Assembly: GCA_002385265.1 (NCBI GenBank)
Contig: DGDD01000030.1
Coordinates: 1 to 17,346, forward strand
Direction: 5' to 3'
DNA: 17,346 bases
From: Chitinophagaceae bacterium UBA3961
Lineage (GTDB): Bacteria; Bacteroidota; Bacteroidia; Chitinophagales; Chitinophagaceae
This document shows, piece after piece, positions 13,490-17,346 of this stretch. The notes under the pieces are model-generated. The model did not search any database, had not been told where the DNA came from, and worked only from the letters and a program-made list of their open reading frames with translations. Numbering within the stretch: the first letter of the stretch is position 1; every line of letters starts with the position of its first letter. The translations under genes were made by a program, and so were the position numbers.

Positions 13490-14428
13490 ATGAAAAGCTG
13501 GATCGTACTCATTTGTTTACTTTATTGTAACTGCATTTTTGCGCAGGATAGCTTATTCCATGAGTCTGATATTGAGTTACCTACCGCAACCGGAGTCATC
13601 AAAGGAACGCTAACGGTTCCAAAGGAATTTAAAAAAGGCCCCGTGATTTTATTCATTGCAGGAAGCGGGCCTACTGACAGAGATGGCAATAGCGGCATGA
13701 TGAAATCGGAGGGAACCAAAATGCTTGCGCATCAGTTAGCCGAGAAAGGAATCGCCAGTGTTCGATACGATAAACGAGGAGTGGCTGCTAGTTTTGCAGC
13801 AGGCAAAAAGGAACAAGACCTGCGCTTTGAAGACTATGTTCAAGACGCCATTGATTGGATAAGACTCTTGAAAACCCATTCCGAATTTAATTCCATTACA
13901 ATTGTAGGACACAGCGAAGGTTCTTTGATTGGAATGATTGCAGCTCCCAAAGCCGATAAGTACATTTCTGTTGCAGGTGTTGGTCAATCGGCAGATAAAA
14001 CACTCAAAGAACAATTAGCGGCTCAACCACCAATGGTGAGGAATCCCTCGTATGCAATTTTGGATAGTTTGAAAGCCGGTAAAACGGTAGACAGTGTAAA
14101 GCCATTCTTGTATTCGCTGTTCAGACCAAGTGTTCAACCTTATATGATTTCTTGGTTTAAATACGAACCTCAAGAATTGATCAAGAAATTAAAAGTTCCT
14201 ATTTTAATAATTCAAGGCACTAACGATATACAAGTAAGTGTTGCAGATGCAAACCGATTGCATGAAGCCAATCCTTCCTCTCAATTAGTACTGATAGAAA
14301 ATATGAACCATATTTTTAGAGATGTTGTGGGTGACCGAGCCGCCAACCTAAAAACATATGGCGATTTCAAACTTCCTATCAACCCAAAGCTAGCAGAGAC
14401 AATCGCTCAGTTCATCTTTAAAAAATAA
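13490..14428 (+). CDS. Secreted alpha/beta hydrolase
   Basis: 312 residues with a Sec signal peptide (hydrophobic 4-17, probable cleavage after Phe-Ala-Gln at 17-19), so periplasmic or exported. The alpha/beta-hydrolase catalytic triad is visible: Ser142 in 'VGHSEGS', Asp246 in 'QGTNDIQV' and His274 in 'NMNHIFR'. 'GSGPTDRDGN' (57-67) after the first core strand forms the oxyanion region and is typical of the bacterial secreted hydrolase group related to prolyl oligopeptidase-like esterases; 'RYDKRGV' (92-98) is also characteristic. The substrate (ester or peptide) is unknown. The ATG lies 15 bases after repeat island C, and the VOC gene follows after only 5 bases, so the two are one transcription unit. 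Confidence 0.88.
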   Translation: MKSWIVLICLLYCNCIFAQDSLFHESDIELPTATGVIKGTLTVPKEFKKGPVILFIAGSGPTDRDGNSGMMKSEGTKMLAHQLAEKGIASVRYDKRGVAASFAAGKKEQDLRFEDYVQDAIDWIRLLKTHSEFNSITIVGHSEGSLIGMIAAPKADKYISVAGVGQSADKTLKEQLAAQPPMVRNPSYAILDSLKAGKTVDSVKPFLYSLFRPSVQPYMISWFKYEPQELIKKLKVPILIIQGTNDIQVSVADANRLHEANPSSQLVLIENMNHIFRDVVGDRAANLKTYGDFKLPINPKLAETIAQFIFKK

Positions 14429-14433
14429 TAGCA

Positions 14434-14835
14434 ATGCATGCCTTTTTTGCTCCGCAGTTAAAAATACCTAAGGGTACCACCGATATAAGTTTTTATGAGA
14501 AAGGGTTAAATGCGAAAGAGATATTCAGGTTTTGTAATGATGATGGCTCTGTTCATGTAGCCGAGTTTGAACTGGGAGAAGGTATTTTTCATGTTCACGA
14601 AATAATGAGTGATGCTTTTCATAGTCCGCTTCATACAAATTCAACATCTGTAATTATAGGGTTGTTCGTAGAAGATGTTCCCGCTGTAATAGCGCAAGCG
14701 GTTCTGGCAGGAGCCACCATAATTTCTCCAAGTACTGACTACGATTACGGTTATCGCCAAGGAGAATTTCAAGATCCGTTTGGACATCGATGGCAGATAC
14801 AAAAGAAAATTGCAATAGTAGATAAGATGGAATGA
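14434..14835 (+). CDS. PhnB-like VOC family protein
   Basis: A 133-residue cytoplasmic protein of the VOC superfamily, PhnB/YdcE-like branch. Signs: N-terminal 'F.PQL.IPKGTTDISFYEKGLNAKEIFRF' strand-helix-strand arrangement, a second module with 'VIIGLFVEDV' (73-82) and 'LAGATI' (91-96), and the C-terminal 'YGYRQGEFQDPFGHRWQI' hallmark (about 105-122). This branch is similar to but sequence-distinct from the VOC protein at 9330-9725; here Glu111 sits at the usual C-terminal metal position while the early ligand is less clear. The function is unknown. It starts 5 bases after the hydrolase stop and is translated from the same transcript. Confidence 0.83.
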   Translation: MHAFFAPQLKIPKGTTDISFYEKGLNAKEIFRFCNDDGSVHVAEFELGEGIFHVHEIMSDAFHSPLHTNSTSVIIGLFVEDVPAVIAQAVLAGATIISPSTDYDYGYRQGEFQDPFGHRWQIQKKIAIVDKME

Positions 14836-14856
14836 GCAGCAAATCAGGATCAAGTA

Positions 14857-14875
14857 TTGTCTAAATAATAGACAA
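14857..14875 (+). promoter_or_regulatory. Perfect inverted repeat before the beta-barrel gene
   Basis: TTGTCTA at 14857-14863 and TAGACAA at 14869-14875 are perfect 7-base arms around AATAA. The structure ends 9 bases before the ATG at 14885. It may be a protein-binding operator or, in mRNA, a hairpin that hides the ribosome-binding region; it has no T-run, so it is not a standard terminator. Confidence 0.45.
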
Positions 14876-14884
14876 AGAACTGCC

Positions 14885-15526
14885 ATGAAACACATTACTG
14901 CTTTTGCCTTTTTTCTACTTCCATTCTTAACAGTTGCTGCTCAATCTGTTAAGCCGGAATTTCGGATAGCGCTTGGTGTTCAACAGACGAGTTTGTACAG
15001 CGAGCCCTTTTATTCAAATGAGGCGGCTACCGTTACCATTACCGGTCAAAAGGCATTGATCTTACCGGATATCATGACCTCTGTGAAATTCCCTTCTAAA
15101 CAAAGCGCAGTGGCACCATTTCTTGGACTTGGATTTAATCGTAAAGGAACGGAAGTATCCGGTTTTGACATTTCTTACGACCCATTACAATCTTTCAAGA
15201 AAAAAGCTATTGCTTCTTACTTGTCGGTACCTGTAGGTGCAGAATGGACGGTATTGAAGCACCGTGAGGGCTCTTTCTTAATATCACAAGCCTTGGTTTC
15301 TGAGTTACCAATTAATGCGGCTGCCATCTACAGGAAATTAGCATTTAGTAGTAGAACTCAATTAGTGTTTGAATTTCCATCTACCAATAAAGTCAATTTT
15401 TCAATTATCCCTTTTTTCCAAACTGCTATCTCTTCTTACAGTGAAGAGAAATACGAATTAAGATCGGATACAAAAGCATACCGACCTTTTTCGTTTGGTT
15501 TGTCGGTGGCCTGTTCCTTCAGATAA
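14885..15526 (+). CDS. Outer-membrane beta-barrel-like protein
   Basis: 213 residues. There is a Sec signal peptide (hydrophobic 4-19, ending Ala-Ala-Gln). The mature part alternates short amphipathic strands with Gly/Tyr/Phe-rich segments ('FRIALGVQQTSLY', 'FLGLGFNRKG', 'YLSVPVGAEW') and finishes with a strand ending in Phe-Arg, all typical of the small outer-membrane beta-barrel (PorT/OMP_b-brl-like) proteins of Bacteroidota. About 8-10 strands could be drawn. The family call is by pattern and the specific function is unknown. It follows the VOC gene after 49 bases that contain a perfect inverted repeat, so it could be regulated separately from the hydrolase-VOC pair. Confidence 0.7.
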   Translation: MKHITAFAFFLLPFLTVAAQSVKPEFRIALGVQQTSLYSEPFYSNEAATVTITGQKALILPDIMTSVKFPSKQSAVAPFLGLGFNRKGTEVSGFDISYDPLQSFKKKAIASYLSVPVGAEWTVLKHREGSFLISQALVSELPINAAAIYRKLAFSSRTQLVFEFPSTNKVNFSIIPFFQTAISSYSEEKYELRSDTKAYRPFSFGLSVACSFR

Positions 15527-15528
15527 AG

Positions 15529-15745
15529 TTTTAAGTTTTGAGTTATTAAGTTCTTCGCAGCTTCGCTGCTTGTGATTCGCAAAGGTTTTTGAAGTAAAAG
15601 AAGGTACACAAAGAGTGGCTATAGCAAACTTCCTCTTTTGACCACAGGTGCCAAATTAATGCTTACAGAACAAGCGAACTTTTTTAGTTTCATACTTTAA
15701 TCTGTGTTAATTGTATTTACAAATCTGAGGAATCTGTGGTTTAAA
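15529..15745 (-). repeat. Intergenic mosaic repeat island D (mainly inverted)
   Basis: The 330-base gap to the next gene holds, on the minus strand, the same repeat that ends island C: reading the plus strand, TTTTGAGTTATTAAG, GCAGC-TTC-GCTGC hairpin (15557-15569), ATTCGCAAAGG, ACACAAAGAG, TAGCAAACTTC, CTTTTGACCACAG (15545-15647 in total). It is followed in plus orientation by an AATCTGTG...AATCTGTGGT module (15698-15740). Bases 15746-15832 look AT-rich with nothing certain. Confidence 0.7.
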
Positions 15746-15832
15746 AAGCAGCCAACTCTATCTTAGAATTCTTCTCGTTTTCTCACTCTCCCAATTCGAG
15801 TAAATTTAAATATCTTCATTTTATTTTGCATT

Positions 15833-15849
15833 GATTCAACAATTGAATC
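15833..15849 (+). promoter_or_regulatory. Perfect inverted repeat before the small membrane protein gene
   Basis: GATTCAA at 15833-15839 and TTGAATC at 15843-15849 form perfect 7-base arms around CAA. The element ends 7 bases before the ATG at 15857. A near-consensus -7 box (TATTTTG, 15822-15828, one base short of TAnnTTTG) lies immediately upstream, which would place the repeat on the transcription start. An operator or a start-occluding hairpin are both possible. Confidence 0.5.
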
Positions 15850-15856
15850 TAAAAAC

Positions 15857-16195
15857 ATGGATACTGTCAACAGGAAAATAGAAGAACTCCACCACATCGT
15901 GCGAAAGGGCATTGAAGACGGTTTGACCAATGAAGAAATTGAACAAAAGCTTTCCTCCTATAATTTAGAGCCCTATTATAGGCAGCAGTTGATCCAAAAC
16001 ATTCAGAATGAAAAATGGGATCGGAAGCAGTTTTGGAGAACGCTGATAGCGGGTGTTTTTGTAATGGGAGCCGGAATTGCGTGCACCTTGCTTTCGTATT
16101 TCTCTACCTGGAGTGGAGGTTACTTGGTACTTTGGGGGCTTATTGTAAGTGGAGTTGTACTCATTATTAGAGCAATTGTATACTATCGTAAATAG
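15857..16195 (+). CDS. Small two-helix membrane protein
   Basis: A 112-residue protein. The first 60 residues are soluble, helical and charged ('IEELHHIVRKGIEDGLTNEEIEQKL', with a putative short helix-turn element near 'LTNEEIEQKL', 23-32). Two membrane helices follow (about 63-82 and 89-106), and the protein ends in a basic tail (YYRK). It is probably an inner-membrane protein with a cytoplasmic N-terminal region. I do not recognise a named family, though small proteins of this layout are common in Bacteroidota. The DUF3052 gene follows after 5 bases, so the two are co-transcribed. A perfect palindrome and a near-consensus -7 box lie just upstream. Confidence 0.7.
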   Translation: MDTVNRKIEELHHIVRKGIEDGLTNEEIEQKLSSYNLEPYYRQQLIQNIQNEKWDRKQFWRTLIAGVFVMGAGIACTLLSYFSTWSGGYLVLWGLIVSGVVLIIRAIVYYRK

Positions 16196-16200
16196 AAGTT

Positions 16201-16608
16201 ATGGCAGGATATTCATCCACTCCTTTGTTTAAGAAGTTGGGCTATCAATCCGAGTTTAGGGTATTGGTGGTGAATACTCCTGAACATTATTTTGAGTGGA
16301 TTGAAGGACATCCCGATACAGTTGGATTTTTTCAAAAAGGTAAAGACCTGAATCTTATTCATTATTTTGAAACCACTCTCTCCTCTCTTTATAAAAAGCT
16401 TCCCTCGCTAAAAGAAAGAATTACACAGAACGGAATGATCTGGGTTTCATGGCCAAAGAAATCGAGCGGTGTAAAAACAGATATTACTGAAGATGAAATT
16501 CGAAAACTCGCGTTAAGTATTGGCCTAGTAGATATTAAAGTTTGCGCTGTTTCTGAAGTTTGGTCTGCGCTAAAGTTGGTTATTCCGGTTTCTTCTCGCA
16601 AAAATTAA
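16201..16608 (+). CDS. DUF3052 family protein
   Basis: A 135-residue soluble protein that matches the DUF3052 family well by eye: N-terminal 'AGYSSTPLFKKLGY' (2-15), a 'VLVVNTPEHY' strand (21-30), 'GMIWVSWPKKSSGVKTDITED' (78-98, Trp81 to Lys87 being the strongest signature) and 'GLVDIKVCAVSEVWSALKLV' (108-127). The function of DUF3052 is not established; it occurs across many bacterial phyla as a short cytoplasmic protein. The length is near the family norm. It starts 5 bases after the small membrane protein gene. Confidence 0.85.
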   Translation: MAGYSSTPLFKKLGYQSEFRVLVVNTPEHYFEWIEGHPDTVGFFQKGKDLNLIHYFETTLSSLYKKLPSLKERITQNGMIWVSWPKKSSGVKTDITEDEIRKLALSIGLVDIKVCAVSEVWSALKLVIPVSSRKN

Positions 16609-16667
16609 GTTACGATTAAAACTTCCTGATTCGCTAAGTGTTGCAAATAAGCAATAGAACTTCTCGT

Positions 16668-16710
16668 TAATTTTGTTGTTGAAAGCCTCGTCCACCGCTG
16701 ATTTCAGCGG
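16668..16710 (+). promoter_or_regulatory. -7 box and leader hairpin before the lipoprotein gene
   Basis: TAATTTTG (16668-16675) matches the Bacteroidota -7 consensus; the nearest TTG upstream is at 16641-16643, 24 bases away, which is longer than usual. Twenty bases after it is a perfect hairpin CCGCTGA-TT-TCAGCGG (16695-16710), 32 bases before the ATG at 16743. No T-run follows, so a leader structure is more likely than a terminator for the upstream gene. Confidence 0.45.
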
Positions 16711-16742
16711 AATTAGTTTTCAAATTCAAATGATTGACACCC

Positions 16743-17144
16743 ATGAATAATTTTACCTTGCTTGCAATTTTTCTCTTTTTTTTAAACAGTTCTTGCGAAA
16801 AAACGGTCACTCGCAAATTAAAACAAGGAACTTATAAGGGCTACTATCAAAAAATGGAGAATGGGCAACGTTCTACCACATATGTAACAATTGGGTTATA
16901 TGATAATACTTGGACCGGAAATCCGGATTCCGGCGATTTCCCAAAAATGGGTCAGGGACGGTATCTATTTCATGGCGAAGACTCAATTGTGTTCACAAAC
17001 GAATCAAAATGGCCTACAGGTCTTGAGAATAAGCACTTACTTCAGGGTCGTTTTAGATTTCGGTTTATAAAAGATTCTTTAGTGATAGAACGCAACCTAG
17101 GGCCTGATTTTCAAGACGAATACAGATTGGAAAAAAATTACTAG
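16743..17144 (+). CDS. Small secreted lipoprotein
   Basis: A 133-residue protein that starts at ATG 16743 (an in-frame TTG 9 bases earlier adds nothing useful). A hydrophobic signal of about 17 residues ends in L-N-S-S-Cys, a lipobox-like site with the cysteine as the lipidated residue. The mature part begins 'QGTYKGYYQ' and has several short strands rich in Gly, Tyr, Phe and Arg, with Asp/Glu clusters, and ends 'DEYRLEKNY'; it looks like a small beta-sandwich or barrel. I recognise no named family. The next gene, 54 bases later, encodes a lipoprotein with a similar start to its mature part, so the two may be paralogues. Confidence 0.72.
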   Translation: MNNFTLLAIFLFFLNSSCEKTVTRKLKQGTYKGYYQKMENGQRSTTYVTIGLYDNTWTGNPDSGDFPKMGQGRYLFHGEDSIVFTNESKWPTGLENKHLLQGRFRFRFIKDSLVIERNLGPDFQDEYRLEKNY

Positions 17145-17198
17145 CAGCCCAACTGTATTCAAGGGCAATTTCAGGATTTGACAAAACGTTTTAAAGCC

Positions 17199-17346
17199 AT
17201 GAAACAGTTTCTAATTATCTGTTTTGTGGCTTTTTTTGTTTCTTGTTCGAAAGATGAGAAACAGAACTTCATTCCGGAAGGTCGTTACTCCGGACAAGTT
17301 TCCGGAGGGTACTTTCAAGGCGTTCAGCAACTAGACATTCAATTTG
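17199..17346 (+). CDS. Small lipoprotein, 3' end cut by window edge
   Basis: Only 49 residues are visible; the frame is open at the right edge. The ATG at 17199 opens a hydrophobic signal (residues 4-14) ending in Val-Ser-Cys, a good Bacteroidota lipobox with Cys16, followed by a Ser-Lys-Asp-Glu-rich stretch. The mature part contains 'EGRYSGQVSGGYFQG', which parallels 'QGTYKGYYQKMENGQ' of the preceding lipoprotein at the same distance from the signal. The two genes are probably tandem paralogues and may share a transcript. Confidence 0.7.
   Translation, partial: MKQFLIICFVAFFVSCSKDEKQNFIPEGRYSGQVSGGYFQGVQQLDIQF

Noticed and set aside
13374..15647. Composite transposon made of the three-gene block and its inverted flanking repeats
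   Set aside because: No transposase or recombinase gene, no target-site duplication visible, and the flanking repeat is an intergenic module also found in island A.

Overview
The window reads as chromosomal DNA of a member of the Bacteroidota, most likely a Chitinophagaceae-like genus (the genus is a guess). Reasons: a moderately AT-rich base composition, Bacteroidota-type promoters (a TTG/TTTG box about 20 bases ahead of TAnnTTTG), weak or absent Shine-Dalgarno sequences, several lipoproteins, a Reg_prop propeller, a DUF6169-like protein, and dense intergenic repeat islands. I support 22 protein genes, two of them cut by the window edges. I see no tRNA, rRNA, CRISPR array, transposase or phage gene.

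Layout. 1-1534: an unrecognised gene (cut at the left edge) and a DUF1444-like gene in one transcription unit. 1535-1868: repeat island A. 1896-4251: plus-strand DUF1648 membrane protein, a TauE/SafE permease, a secreted protein and a small membrane protein. 4330-6565: a divergent pair made of a seven-bladed Reg_prop lipoprotein (minus) and a membrane-anchored winged-helix regulator (plus), with helically phased GTAAA motifs between them. 6566-7399: no gene, only nested palindromic repeats. 7400-11288: a minus-strand run with a second TauE/SafE permease, a Tat-exported TIM-barrel protein, a VOC protein, a DUF6169-like protein with a previously hidden 52-codon gene just upstream, and a class I glutamine amidotransferase. 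11289-13489: a Tat-exported HisC-like aminotransferase between repeat islands B and C. 13490-15526: secreted alpha/beta hydrolase, VOC protein and outer-membrane beta-barrel protein, bracketed by inverted copies of one repeat. 15857-17346: small membrane protein, DUF3052 protein and two tandem small lipoproteins.

How it fits together. Most genes are ordinary envelope and small-molecule functions without a single shared pathway. Two loci look like self-contained systems. One is the propeller lipoprotein plus one-component membrane regulator, which may form a periplasmic sensor and transcription-factor pair acting on the phased sites between them. The other is the 52-codon gene plus DUF6169-like gene, a tight two-gene unit with its own promoter and a layout reminiscent of toxin-antitoxin or immunity modules. 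The third notable thing is the repeat system: several sequence modules recur in four islands in a preserved order and often start right at stop codons.
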